A stretch of DNA of 64,000 bases from Chryseobacterium angstadtii (GCF_001045465.1 NZ_LFND01000002.1:372001-436000); one strand, 5' to 3'. Counted from the stretch's first letter, positions 17,578 through 27,694 are shown. The notes: generated by a model not told the origin, from the letters alone. A program made the numbers and translations.

Positions 17578-20469
17578 TTAAAATCCGGCTTTGAATCCAA
17601 ATGATATTGTTTTAGGAATGTACCTCATATCTTCTAGTTTGATATAAGACTGTTCAGGATCAATTCCTTTATGAGATTGCCATGTCCAATAATTATCTGC
17701 CTGAATATACAGTCTCAAATAACCAATCCCTAGTTATGCAGTAAAGTTTCCAGGAATAGTATACCCTATGGTAATTGCTTTTAGTCTTATATAATCATTC
17801 TTAAATAACCATCTGGTTGACTGGCTATTAAAATCATGCTGAGTTGAAAGTAAAATCGGGATATCCGTTACATCTCCCGGTTTCTGCCATCTTCCATCTA
17901 TATCTGCAGAAATTTGATTTCCTGGATTTTCAGCCACAAGCAGATCGGCATAATTCATATCTAAAATGTATGATCCAAAACTGAAGTTAAACAAGAAATT
18001 AAAGTCAAAAGATTTAAATTTAATATTATTAGAAAATCCTCCCTGGATATCTGGTAATGAAGATTTTCCGTTATAATATCTGGTAGCCTCAGCATATTTT
18101 TTAGTTGTTTCTTTACCTATAATATTCCCGTTGTTATCCAGCGTATCTTTATACCACATCATGAAGCCGTCATTCGGATCTACCCCGGCATATTCCGGAA
18201 TCCAAAAGTCATATAAACTCTTTCCAACTTCCCATCTTTTAGAATCGCTGATAAAGCTTCCTCCTTTCAATTCTTTTATCTTATTCCGGTCAAATGAAAA
18301 ATTCAGATTGGAGGTCCATGTCAGATTATTATTTTTAATATTCGTAGAATTGATTCCAAATTCCCATCCATGATTTTCAATTTTTCCGGTATTAAGAATA
18401 ATACTTGAAAATCCAACAGAAAGAGGAAGAGGCCCAGGATATAAGAGATCTATAGAGGATCTTTTATAATAATCAACAGTTACATTGATTCTCTTAAAAA
18501 GCTCAAAATCAGTCCCTATATCCAAAGATGCTGTTTTTTCCCAGGTTAATCGAGGAAAACGGGTGTTTTCTAAATATATCCCTGGCTGATCCAGATTAGA
18601 ATACCCGGTATTATACCCATTGATATAGGGAAAATACAATTGAGAGAGTCCAAATGGTCCTAATGTTCCGTTATTTCCCAATTCCCCATAAGAACCTCTG
18701 AATTTTAGATATGTGACCCATTTATTTTCAAAAAAATTTTCTTTAGATGCAAGCCAGCTCCCTCCGATCGAATAAAAATCTCCCCATCTGGTTTCAGAAG
18801 AAAACCGTGAAGAGCCATCTTTTCTATAAGAGCCTTCAATAAAATATTTATTCTTATAATTATAGGCCAGTCTGCCTAAAGCAGAAACAATTCTGTCTTC
18901 AGATAAATTTCCGGAAATCTTATAAGGTTTCGTTGAGCCTGAATGATAATAGACTCCCGGAAGAAATCCTACAGAACTTGATTCGACAAATGAATTGCTC
19001 AACTGATAAGACTCAAAAACCGCATCAAGGTTCAGATGGTGGTTTCCAAATGCTTTTTGATAATTTAAAATATTAGATACATTGATAGTTTGCGTTGTAG
19101 CTGTGTTGGTAGATACCTGCCCGCCCATACTAGCAGAATATCCATATAAACTATTATAATAAGCATAATCATTATAATTAAAAAGCTGGTACCCTACTTG
19201 TAATTTATTTTTAAGTCCTTTAAAAATATCCGCTTCAATATATCCGGTTAGATTAACATCATATCTTTTACTATTGGCTTTGTTGTTATACAGATCACCC
19301 ACCACGTTACTATTATTCAAAGCAGGTCTGTTCTGGTTTTGACCGCTTCCATTAGCACCATAATCATAAATTGGAGCGCCATTATTGTCTAATATCAAGC
19401 CTCCATTTTCGTTTCTTCTGTAAACAGGATAAATATTGGCCAGGCTATAAATCGATAACATAACCCACCCTTTTTGGTCGTCCTGAGAGGTTAATGCAAA
19501 AGATGTATTCACCCCGGCTCTTAACCAGTCTTTAATTTTGGATTCCAGATTCAGCCTTGTTGTAAATCTTTTGAAGTTAAAAGTTTTTGTCAAAGTTTCC
19601 TGATCTAAGTAATCGGTTGAAAAAAAATAATTTGTACGATCACCTCCTCCTTGTAAGCTCAGGCTATAATTATTTCTTGATGCTGATTGGTTTAAAAGCT
19701 CTTTTTTCCAATCTGTGTCCCAGAGAAGCCTGGCTCCCGGAACAACCTTACCATCCAAACCAACAGGATTATTGACATTATAGGGATTGTAATTTAAACT
19801 AGAAACCAAATTATTAGTAGCATTAGCAGCAGCAGTGGAAGGGCTGTTTCCCTCAACTATACTTGAATTCTTTAACGCCTCCCAATAGAGTTCCATGTAT
19901 TTTTCAGCACCCACAAATTTGTGTATTCCCACTGCTGTAGAAGAAAATCCTGTTTGTGCTGAAAATTCCAGTTTAGGAGGTTGTGAATTCTTTCCTTTTT
20001 TAGTATTGATTAAAATGACTCCATTTGCAGCCCTCGAACCATATAAAGAGGTAGATGAAGCATCTTTTAATACATTGATAGATTCCACCTGATCCTGGCT
20101 TATCGAACTTATATACCCATTATAGGGTACACCATCTAAAATAATTAAAGGATTGGTAGTAGCATTGATTGATCCTGTCCCTCTGATCTTAATTACTGGA
20201 TTTTCTCCAGGATCCGTAGAATTAATCACTTGCACACCGGGGACGCTTCCTTGAATAGCCGAAGTAACAGCCGTTAACTGCTGGTTTTCCAACACTTTAT
20301 TGTCAACAACCGAAACAGAACCTACGAGGCTTTCTTTTTTTTGCTTTCCGAATGCCATTACAATCACTTCGTCTATTTTAGTAATTGTGGTGTCTTTCTT
20401 AGTTTTTTGAGCGAAAGCAAATTGCTCAAAAAGCACTAAAGTTCCAAGACTTAATACTTTTAATTTCAT
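17578..20469 (-). pseudogene. SusC/RagA TonB-dependent receptor with internal stop
   Basis: The open part (20469 down to 17734) codes 911 residues: signal peptide ending FAFAQ, a plug domain (VPGVQVINST, IRGTGSINATTNPLIILDGVPYNG, VLKDASSTSLYGSRAANGVILI) and a long beta-barrel. It lacks the usual N-terminal carboxypeptidase-D-like domain. A TAA at 17734-17736 interrupts the frame after IPGNFTA; the same frame then runs 51 more codons, including LRLYIQADNYWTW and ending ISFGFKAGF, a normal SusC C-terminus. One base change from a Lys AAA would explain the stop. The lost strands are normally needed for barrel closure. It may be a pseudogene, a read-through case or an assembly error. Confidence 0.85.
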
Positions 20470-20497
20470 ATTTAAAACAGTATTTTTTATGTAGAAA

Positions 20498-20505
20498 CAA
20501 AAGTA
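20498..20505 (-). promoter_or_regulatory. susC promoter box TACTTTTG
   Basis: An exact TAnnTTTG match on the minus strand, with a TTG 18 bases upstream (20524-20526) as the -33 element. The leader is about 25 bases. Confidence 0.65.
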
Positions 20506-20526
20506 TCATAAAGCTAAAAAAAACAA

Positions 20527-21002
20527 AAAATATAATCAGCTGTAAAACAATCATTTATACTATGTTTTTCATAAGAAAAAAAAATTATGTTTAATGAAAA
20601 GAAATGAATTATGTTAAATAAATATTAAAAATCACAAAAAAGGGATTTATAAAAATATATTATTCAAAATGAAAATAAAATTCAAAATAAATAAAATTAA
20701 TACAAAAACATAAAAATATTCATTAAAAATAATAAACATCAATAATATAATAGCTTTTTCAATAAATAATACATATTACATAAATTAATTATTTTAATGC
20801 TAAGAATATTAAAAAACAACAAGTATATCGAAGGCTATAACCGGAGAAAAATATACAATAAATCTATAGTCCATGCATGGGCTAAATAGTATAGAATACT
20901 TTTTAACAGCCATAAACAATGGTGAATTGAATAGTGAATAGTGAATAGTAAAAGGTAACCCGAGTAGGTAGATTTACTTTTTTATATTCTGCGTTGAGAA
21001 AA
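20527..21002. other. AT-rich gene-free region upstream of susC
   Basis: About 475 bases of very AT-rich sequence between rimM and susC. The only structure I see is a 10-base CCATGCATGG palindrome at 20871-20880 and a short GAATAGT tandem near 20932-20948, which also occurs near 14300. No open frame or RNA is supported. Confidence 0.4.
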
Positions 21003-21545
21003 CTATTCGTCTTTTTTGGAGGAAACCAGAAAAACATCAATAAGTCCTTCCGGAAGTTGCATTTTAATGAATCTTTTTTCTCTGTTTACTTCCAGGATCC
21101 AATCTTTGATGATAGGAATCACGACTTCTTTTCCGTCCAGATTGGTTACGAAATAGTTTTGGGCGGTCTGATCATTGACAGATCTTATCACGCCACATTC
21201 ATTATCATTTTCATCAAGAATATCGAAACCGATAATCTCGTGATAATAGAACTGCTTACCGGAAAGTTTCGGAAGTGTAGCCAGCGGCAAATAGACACTT
21301 TTCCCTAAAGATTGGTCTACGAGTGCCTCAGAAGAATTTTTAAAAGCAAGGTTCAGAGCATCATTTTTGCTCCATGATGATTTGGCAATAAAAAATGGAA
21401 CCAATAATCCGTTGATTTCAACGAATATTGATTCCAATTTATTGTAAAGCTCGGGTTGATCGGTATCCAATTTAAGGATAACATTTCCCGCAAGGCCATG
21501 TCTGCGTGTGATTTTTCCTAATAAATAGCAATCTTCTTTACGCAT
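21003..21545 (-). CDS. rimM: Ribosome maturation factor RimM
   Basis: A 180-residue 30S assembly factor that binds S19 and helps mature the 16S rRNA head. The N-terminal RimM beta-barrel contains YLLGKITRRHGLAGNVILKL, followed by a PRC-barrel domain near residues 95-170 (YYHEIIGFDILDENDNECG, KEVVIPIIKDWI). It lies 11 bases after rpsP, the usual rpsP-rimM order. The normal trmD partner is absent downstream; a gene-free region follows. Confidence 0.95.
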   Translation of the reverse strand: MRKEDCYLLGKITRRHGLAGNVILKLDTDQPELYNKLESIFVEINGLLVPFFIAKSSWSKNDALNLAFKNSSEALVDQSLGKSVYLPLATLPKLSGKQFYYHEIIGFDILDENDNECGVIRSVNDQTAQNYFVTNLDGKEVVIPIIKDWILEVNREKRFIKMQLPEGLIDVFLVSSKKDE

Positions 21546-21556
21546 CCAGGTATGTT

Positions 21557-22123
21557 TTAAGCTTCAGTGTTTTCTTCAGTTTCAGCAGCAGGAGCTTCTC
21601 CTTCTGTAGCTTCAGCAACAACCTCTTCAGCAGGTGCGTTGGCAGCTTCTTCAGCAGCTTTAGCATCAGCCTCAGCTTGTGCAGCAGCAGCGATTCTAGC
21701 TTCGTTTACTTTAACTTCAGCTTCTAAAGCAGCTTTCTTAGCGTCAGCTTGAGCTTTAGATAAACCTTCTACTTTACCTTGTACTTTTTGTTCTTTAGAC
21801 TCTACCCAAGCATTGAATCTTTTTTCAGCTTCAGCTTCATCAAAAGCTCCTTTAGCTACACCACCTTGTAAGTGTTTTTTGTAAAGGGCACCTTTGTAAG
21901 AAAGAATTGCTCTTGCAGTATCAGTTGGCTGAGCACCGTTGTTTAACCACTTTACAGCAGAATCAACGTTCAAATCGATAGTTGCAGGGTTAGTAATTGG
22001 GTTGTAAGTTCCTAGTTTTTCGATGAATCTACCATCTCTTCTTGCTCTAGAATCTGCAACCACGATGTGGAAGAAAGGCTTACCTTTTTTACCGTGTCTT
22101 TGTAATCTGATTTTTACTGACAT
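21557..22123 (-). CDS. rpsP: 30S ribosomal protein S16 with long Ala/Glu tail
   Basis: The first 80 or so residues are S16 (MSVKIRLQRHGKKGKPFFHI, VADSRARRDGRFIEKLGTYNP, WLNNGAQPTDTARAIL). The protein is 188 residues, about twice the usual S16 length. The extension from about residue 110 is rich in Ala, Glu and Lys, probably helical, and becomes strongly acidic (EEVVAEATEGEAPAAETEE). Such tails are known in Bacteroidota S16 proteins; their role is not established. It heads an operon with rimM behind a TATCTTTG box. Confidence 0.96.
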   Translation of the reverse strand: MSVKIRLQRHGKKGKPFFHIVVADSRARRDGRFIEKLGTYNPITNPATIDLNVDSAVKWLNNGAQPTDTARAILSYKGALYKKHLQGGVAKGAFDEAEAEKRFNAWVESKEQKVQGKVEGLSKAQADAKKAALEAEVKVNEARIAAAAQAEADAKAAEEAANAPAEEVVAEATEGEAPAAETEENTEA

Positions 22124-22172
22124 AATGTTGTGAATTTTATGGGAACTCGTCCCAGTTAAATATTTAAGAGTG

Positions 22173-22180
22173 CAAAGATA
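22173..22180 (-). promoter_or_regulatory. rpsP-rimM promoter box TATCTTTG
   Basis: An exact TAnnTTTG match. The 45-base leader that follows contains a small TGGGA / TCCCA hairpin. Confidence 0.6.
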
Positions 22181-22265
22181 ATACTTTTTCCGATATCTTG
22201 AAACGATGATCTGATAATTTGATGTTTTTTTTCATCACTTCTCTCTAAATATTCAGATTCAGCGA

Positions 22266-22778
22266 CTAATCTACTGTTCCCATGTAGAAAAGTCCCAAAC
22301 ATTTTTGGTTTTCTTCAATAGTTAAAGATTCTTTAAGGTGATTCACAATAGCCGGAGAGCTCCAGTATGAGCCTACCTTATTGGCTGTACAGGTAAGATA
22401 CATATTCTGTACGGCCATAGAAACAGCTGCAATTTCTTCCCATTCAGGGACCATTCCGCTGAAATTGACCACAATAGAAATTACAGCATCTGCTTTATTA
22501 ATTTTAAAACCGATGTCCTGGTATTTTTTCTCCAGAAAAGTCTGCTCAGATTGTGTTGCTTTATAAATAGCCTGCATTTCCAAAGCTAATGTAGCTTTTT
22601 CTTCTCCTCTGAACACTTTAAAACGCCACGGCTTGGTACGTTTATGATTCGGGGCCAGAGTTGCTGAATGCAGTATTTCGTCTATGATTTCAGGAGCTAT
22701 TTCGTTCTCAGAGTAATCTTTCGGAAAGATGCTCCTTCTCTGTTCTATGATTTCTTTTAAAATTTCCGCTTTATTCAT
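22266..22778 (-). CDS. Nitroreductase family flavoprotein
   Basis: A 170-residue protein of the FMN-dependent nitroreductase fold, which reduces nitro or quinone compounds with NAD(P)H. The N-terminal EQRRSIFPKDYSENEI and the segment ATLAPNHKRTKPWRFKVF match the FMN-binding start of the family. A second signature, AAVSMAVQNMYLTCTANKVGSYWSSP, forms the dimer and active-site region. It is short but within the range of the single-domain group. The substrate is unknown, and neighbours give no clue. Confidence 0.88.
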   Translation of the reverse strand: MNKAEILKEIIEQRRSIFPKDYSENEIAPEIIDEILHSATLAPNHKRTKPWRFKVFRGEEKATLALEMQAIYKATQSEQTFLEKKYQDIGFKINKADAVISIVVNFSGMVPEWEEIAAVSMAVQNMYLTCTANKVGSYWSSPAIVNHLKESLTIEENQKCLGLFYMGTVD

Positions 22779-22953
22779 CCTGTAAATTTACAACATGAAT
22801 CCGAATCGTTTAAATTAATTATTCCTGAATTTTTCATTAAACGCAGAATGTGTTTTTTTGAATTCCTGAGTTTCATGTATCTTTTCCTCACCTCGTATCC
22901 CGCAACTCGTATCAAACACCCACACCCCGAATCTCGCATCCGGAACCTCATCA

Positions 22954-23403
22954 TCAAAGCACCTCTACAATCTTCTGATGGATATTATTCAAAGTAAAAG
23001 CATCCCCGGATTTCATCCCCATCATTTTTTTGGCCATCGGGCTTTCCGGAGAAATGGCGTAAAAGCGATCATTCTCGAAGAAAAATTCTCCCAATGAAAC
23101 CGAAATATAAAACCTGGCTTTGTTCGTAATCACCAGAGAACCCAGCTGAATTTTCTCGGTAGGTGTATTGAGCACTTTAGACATATTCCGTTTAAGATCA
23201 TTCAAAGCACCCAACTGACGCTGCATCTGGTAGATCTCTTCCTGCATCTCTTCTCTCATGCTGTCATATTTCGGAGTCTTTTTAATATCACGGCTTGCTT
23301 CCAGGGTAAATTCTATGAAGTTTTTAAGTTTTTCTATTTTCTCAGAAATTACGGTTTTTACATAATCTCTTATGTCACTCTTCACAAATACGGTCTTCTC
23401 CAT
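22954..23403 (-). CDS. GreA/GreB-like transcription factor
   Basis: A 149-residue protein with Gre architecture: an N-terminal coiled coil (about residues 10-80) and a C-terminal FKBP-like domain (IQLGSLVITNKARFYISVS, ISPESPMAKKMMGMKSGDAF). Gre factors enter the RNA polymerase secondary channel and stimulate transcript cleavage through two acidic residues at the coiled-coil tip. Aligned by eye to GDLSEN, the tip here reads RDIKKT: the first Asp is kept and the second acid is Lys. It could be a non-cleaving relative. It sits alone upstream of the nitroreductase gene. Confidence 0.7.
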   Translation of the reverse strand: MEKTVFVKSDIRDYVKTVISEKIEKLKNFIEFTLEASRDIKKTPKYDSMREEMQEEIYQMQRQLGALNDLKRNMSKVLNTPTEKIQLGSLVITNKARFYISVSLGEFFFENDRFYAISPESPMAKKMMGMKSGDAFTLNNIHQKIVEVL

Positions 23404-23527
23404 ACATCTAATCTTTACATAAAGATAATCATTTTTTAAAATAATAACTGATATTTCATTTCTTCATAAAAACAGACCATACTATCTCTGCACAATTACT
23501 TCATGAGTGTATTGACATAGAAACAAT

Positions 23528-23559
23528 AAAAAAGCCTTGCAGCAATACAAGGCTTTTAT
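23528..23559 (-). terminator. Terminator of the SRPBCC gene
   Basis: AAAAGCCTTG / CAAGGCTTTT arms with an 8-base loop, directly below the stop at 23564, with an A run on the plus strand. Confidence 0.85.
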
Positions 23560-23563
23560 TTTT

Positions 23564-24094
23564 TTATTTTTCAGCAACTTTTTTGAGGTCTCCCAGTCCC
23601 TGATCAAACATCTTTTTCATATTCATGTCCATCATAGGTTTCATAATCTTCATCATTGTATTCAGTTCATTGTCCAGCGCCCAGGTTACTTTTGTTCCGC
23701 TTCCTTCAGGTGTTAAAACAAAAGTGGCCACAGCATCTCCTTCAAACGGCTTGATGAAATGAAGCTTGGTAATCATTTTTTCATTAGGGACAAGTTCTGT
23801 TATAGACTGTTCGCCCTCTCCTACTTCGTCATTTCCTTTCCAATGGTAAGAATCGCCCACTTTGTCGCCTGCACCGGAATAGGTGATCACGATATCTTTG
23901 TCAGCTTTGGAAAAAGGGTCCCATACATTATAGGCCTTTAAAGAACCTACATTCTGCCATACCTTTTCTTTAGGCGCATTAATGACTACCGACTGTTCAA
24001 AATGGTATTTTTTGTCGAAAGCAAACATGGCGATCAGAACGTAAAGTGCAGCTAAAATAATGATGGCTACAAGAATTTTAAAGAATGTTTTCAT
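23564..24094 (-). CDS. SRPBCC (START-like) family protein
   Basis: A 176-residue protein with one N-terminal membrane segment (about residues 5-27, IILAALYVLIAMFAF) followed by an SRPBCC ligand-binding fold. The typical start (VINAPKEKVWQNVGSLKAYNVWDPF), the middle (SITELVPNEKMITKLHF) and the end (GTKVTWALDNELNTM) match the polyketide-cyclase-like group. The domain should sit outside the cytoplasm, anchored by the N-terminus. The ligand is unknown. Confidence 0.88.
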   Translation of the reverse strand: MKTFFKILVAIIILAALYVLIAMFAFDKKYHFEQSVVINAPKEKVWQNVGSLKAYNVWDPFSKADKDIVITYSGAGDKVGDSYHWKGNDEVGEGEQSITELVPNEKMITKLHFIKPFEGDAVATFVLTPEGSGTKVTWALDNELNTMMKIMKPMMDMNMKKMFDQGLGDLKKVAEK

Positions 24095-24370
24095 AGTTTT
24101 GATATTTTTGAGTTGTTTGTTTAATTTTTTTTAAGCCATAAAAACCCTGTAAGTAAGATCAATCTTATCTGTCCGATCTTTTATATACCGGCCTTTCGTG
24201 ACTTTCTGTTTTCAAAAGTAGTCATTCCACCCCCGTTCACTCTTTCCATATGACAAGATTATTAAAGATAAAGCATTTTTGTCACATCTTGATATAGGGG
24301 CATTATTTTTGAACATATCAGCTACGATTCCCCGTGAATCCTTACATTTACCTTATTTAAAAATCGAAAA

Positions 24371-26410
24371 ATGAATATTTTAACAGAAAAATTTACGACA
24401 CCATATCATTCAGCTCCTTTCAACGCTATTAAAAATGAAGATTTTCTTCCTGCATTTAAAGAACTGATTAAAAAATCGGAAGAAGAAATCAATAGCATTG
24501 TCAGCAATACTGAAGCCCCTACCTTTCAAAATGTCATTGAGGCATTGGCTTACTCAGGGGAACAACTGGATGTGGTTTCTAATATTTTTTTCAATCTGAA
24601 TTCTGCGGAAACCAGCGATGAGATTCAAAAAATCGCCCAGGAAGTTTCTCCGCTGCTGACTGAATATTCTTCAAAAATTTCTCAAAACGAAGCTTTATTC
24701 AGCAAGATCAAAAAAGTATACGACGAAAAAGAAAAATATACTCTTAATGAAGAGCAGGAAATGCTGTTGAATGAGACTTATAAAGGTTTTGTGAGAAGCG
24801 GTGCCCTTCTGAATCAGGAAGAGAAAGAAAAATTACAGAAGATCAATATGGATCTTTCTTTAAAATCTCTGCAATTCGGACAGAATGTGCTAGCCTCAAC
24901 AAATGCTTATTTCAAATCTATCACCAACAAAGAAGATTTGGCAGGAATTCCGGATGCCATTCTTGACCAGTATGCGGAAGAAGCAAAGGAAAGAGGGCTG
25001 GAAGGCTGGGTAATTACACTACAGTACCCAAGCTATATTCCTTTTATGACCTACGCTGAAAACCGTGAACTGAGAAAGGAAATTGCTCTGGCAAGCGGCA
25101 GAAAATCTTTTGACGGCGGTGAATTCGATAATCAGGAACTGATCAAAGAGCTTCTGAATCTAAAGCAGCAGAAAGCTGAATTATTGGGCTATCAGAACTA
25201 TGCGGATTATGTACTGGAAGAAAGAATGGCCAAATCTCCGGTGAAGGTTTTTGACTTCTTAAACGAGCTTTTAACGAAAGCAAAACCTTATGCAGAAAAG
25301 GAAATTGAAGAACTTAAATCACTGGCCAAAGCTGACGGAATTGATGAATTGCAGGGCTATGACCATGCTTTCTATGCAGAAAAGCTCCGTAAGCTGAAAT
25401 ATGATTTTAATGATGAAGAGCTGAAACCTTATTTCCCATTGGATCAGGTGCAGGATGCTGTTTTCGGATTGGCAGGAAAACTTTTCGGACTTCGTTTTGA
25501 AGAAAGAAATGATATTCCCAAATACCATGAAGATGTAAAAGTGTATGAAGTTTTTGAGTCCGGAAAAGGATCATCAGAAGAACATTTCAAAGCTTTACTG
25601 TATGTGGATTATTTCCCTAGAAAAGGCAAAAGAGCGGGTGCCTGGATGACCAGCTACAAAAATCAGTATCAGCAGAACGGTGAAAATTCCCGTCCGCATA
25701 TTTCTATTGTCTGTAATTTCAGCAAACCTACAAAAGACACACCTAGTTTACTGACTTTCCAAGAGGTAACCACATTATTCCACGAATTCGGGCATGCGCT
25801 TCACGGAATGCTGGCTGAAACCCAGTATCCAAGTCTTTCCGGAACTTCTGTAAAGTGGGATTTCGTAGAACTTCCGTCACAGTTTCTTGAAAATTTCTGC
25901 TACGAGCCTGAATTTTTAAAAACTTTTGCAAAACATTATAAAACCGGAGAAGTGCTTCCTGATGAAAAGATTGAAAAAATAGAACAGTCTAAAAATTTCA
26001 TGGAAGGTTACCAGACGATGAGACAGCTTGGCTTCGGACTTCTGGATATGAATTACCATACCAAAGTTGCAGAGCTTGATGGTGAAAGTGTAAAAGGATT
26101 TGAGGATAAGTATACAAAAGCAACCTCGCTTTATCCGGTCAATCCTGAAACGGCGATGAGTCCTAGTTTTTCCCATATTTTCCAGGGTGGCTATTCTGCA
26201 GGGTATTATTCTTATAAATGGGCGGAGGTTCTGGATGCAGATGCCTTCCAGTATTTTAAGGAAACCGGAATTTTCAATCCTGAAACGGCAGCCAAATACA
26301 AAGTCCTGCTTTCTTCAGGCGGAACCAAAGACCCGATGGAGCTGTATAAAAGCTTCAGAGGAAGTGAGCCGAAGGTGGAAAGTTTATTGAAAAGGGCATT
26401 CGGATCATAA
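24371..26410 (+). CDS. M3 family zinc metallopeptidase (oligopeptidase A / Dcp type)
   Basis: A 679-residue oligopeptidase that degrades short peptides. The zinc motif HEFGH is at residues 471-475 and the third ligand Glu lies near residue 500 in VELPSQFLENF. The C-terminal SHIFQGGYSAGYYSYKWAEVLDADAF is the usual M3 substrate-binding motif. There is no signal peptide, so it is probably cytoplasmic. Length is normal for Dcp/PrlC proteins. It stands alone and ends before a palindromic repeat and a terminator. Confidence 0.95.
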   Translation: MNILTEKFTTPYHSAPFNAIKNEDFLPAFKELIKKSEEEINSIVSNTEAPTFQNVIEALAYSGEQLDVVSNIFFNLNSAETSDEIQKIAQEVSPLLTEYSSKISQNEALFSKIKKVYDEKEKYTLNEEQEMLLNETYKGFVRSGALLNQEEKEKLQKINMDLSLKSLQFGQNVLASTNAYFKSITNKEDLAGIPDAILDQYAEEAKERGLEGWVITLQYPSYIPFMTYAENRELRKEIALASGRKSFDGGEFDNQELIKELLNLKQQKAELLGYQNYADYVLEERMAKSPVKVFDFLNELLTKAKPYAEKEIEELKSLAKADGIDELQGYDHAFYAEKLRKLKYDFNDEELKPYFPLDQVQDAVFGLAGKLFGLRFEERNDIPKYHEDVKVYEVFESGKGSSEEHFKALLYVDYFPRKGKRAGAWMTSYKNQYQQNGENSRPHISIVCNFSKPTKDTPSLLTFQEVTTLFHEFGHALHGMLAETQYPSLSGTSVKWDFVELPSQFLENFCYEPEFLKTFAKHYKTGEVLPDEKIEKIEQSKNFMEGYQTMRQLGFGLLDMNYHTKVAELDGESVKGFEDKYTKATSLYPVNPETAMSPSFSHIFQGGYSAGYYSYKWAEVLDADAFQYFKETGIFNPETAAKYKVLLSSGGTKDPMELYKSFRGSEPKVESLLKRAFGS

Positions 26411-26449
26411 ATATATTAAATGAGGTTAAAAACTATTATTAGCCTCAAG

Positions 26450-26484
26450 TATCCTTGTCAAGGTTTTGAACCTTGACAAGGATA
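26450..26484. repeat. Palindromic element, second copy of TTGTCAAGG repeat
   Basis: 16-base arms (26450-26465 and 26469-26484) around TTG, with the same core as the palindrome at 7398-7432. Both copies lie just past gene ends. Confidence 0.75.
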
Positions 26485-26527
26485 TTTTCTCAGAAACCAT
26501 AAAAAATAAAACTCAGGTTAATCATAT

Positions 26528-26557
26528 AAAGAACAGTCAGTGGCTGTTCTTTTTTTA
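26528..26557 (+). terminator. Terminator downstream of the M3 peptidase
   Basis: AAAGAACAG / CTGTTCTTT arms and a T run. The surrounding 26411-26800 stretch has no supported gene apart from the palindrome; a 61-codon open frame spanning this hairpin is rejected. Confidence 0.75.
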
Positions 26558-26800
26558 TTCTGTCGATAATTTCAAAAAAAGCAAACCCTATTTCCTTATT
26601 CGAAAATGGGTAAAAAAGCAAGACAGGAAATCGGTTATAAAACTTTTGTAAGCATTGAACAGGGATTAAATAGCATGAAAAAGTAAGCCTGCGGAAAAAA
26701 TACCGAAGTTTTAACGAATAAATCAACGGATTTTCAACGGATCTGATGGATGTAATGCGTACATTTGGGCATCAACACTCCATTGACAAACCCAGTGCTT

Positions 26801-27598
26801 ATGAAAAAACAACGTTCCTTTCTAACATTGATGAATATTAAAGTCTATCTCATTTTAGGTTCACTGATCTTTTCGTCCTGCCAATCGCAGGATAGCCAAT
26901 TTGTTGATTTGGAAAAAATATCAGACCGCTTCGATGTCTCCGCATTTTTCCGGGACAAACTAAAAAAGACTCAGGAAACCATTTCAAAAGATCCTAAAAA
27001 GCTGGATAAGAAAGCGGCCTTAGATCTGCTGAATCAGCCTTTTTTCGAGAAGGATACTTTAGGCTATTATTCATCCGAAGGAAGGTTTCCAACAGAACTG
27101 TATTTAGACTCAAATCATGACTGGATGACCAGAAATAAAAAACCTACAGATCTGTTCGGCTACGAATACAGAACGGTAGCATGGAGTGAAGAAAAAGATA
27201 CCTTAGCCATGCTCAACAAAGTATCTTTTCCGAAAATAAATATGACGGAAGACCGAAATGGAAATCTGGCGTATCTCAAGGTAGAAAAAGCCTCAAAAAA
27301 TAAAGAGGATTTTAATAGAATACAAGATTACGTCAAAAGAAACTGTAAGGAACTGCATATTGATGAAGACGAGCCCGGCGTGACGTATTGGGAAAATAAC
27401 ACATCCTACTACAGCCTTTCCAAAGTAGAAAGGAAAGAAGAAGAAATTTCATCCTATGATGTGAAGGGAAATAAGGATTCTAAATGGGTGAACATCACTG
27501 AAATCAGTCTGATTATTTATCAAAAATCCTACATCAAAGAAATGGAAAAACTGAATATATACTCACCGGGAAAAATATTCTGGAAAAAGCCGCTTTAA
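26801..27598 (+). CDS. Hypothetical lipoprotein
   Basis: A protein of 265 residues from the ATG at 26801; a second ATG at 26831 (MNIKVYLILGSLIFSSC) would give a shorter and more typical signal. The lipobox FSSC implies lipidation. The mature part is charged and contains SYYSLSKVERKEEE and a C-terminal EKLNIYSPGKIFWKKPL. I recognise no family. It is followed by small genes on the same strand, with no shared theme visible. Confidence 0.65.
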   Translation: MKKQRSFLTLMNIKVYLILGSLIFSSCQSQDSQFVDLEKISDRFDVSAFFRDKLKKTQETISKDPKKLDKKAALDLLNQPFFEKDTLGYYSSEGRFPTELYLDSNHDWMTRNKKPTDLFGYEYRTVAWSEEKDTLAMLNKVSFPKINMTEDRNGNLAYLKVEKASKNKEDFNRIQDYVKRNCKELHIDEDEPGVTYWENNTSYYSLSKVERKEEEISSYDVKGNKDSKWVNITEISLIIYQKSYIKEMEKLNIYSPGKIFWKKPL

Positions 27599-27694
27599 TT
27601 TTGAAACTCAGCCACAGTACTGCAAAAAACCAGTATAAATGGTAATCTCCAATAAAAAATGGTCATCCATTAAGCCCCAGAATTTATACTTCAC

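Noticed and set aside
22775..22957. 60-codon open frame between nitroreductase and GreA-like genes
   Set aside because: It covers a decayed G-rich repeat similar to that at 15841-15880 and overlaps both neighbours' ends; composition (RMRDSGCGC...) is not protein-like.
26466..26651. 61-codon open frame after the M3 peptidase
   Set aside because: It runs through the palindromic repeat and an intrinsic terminator.
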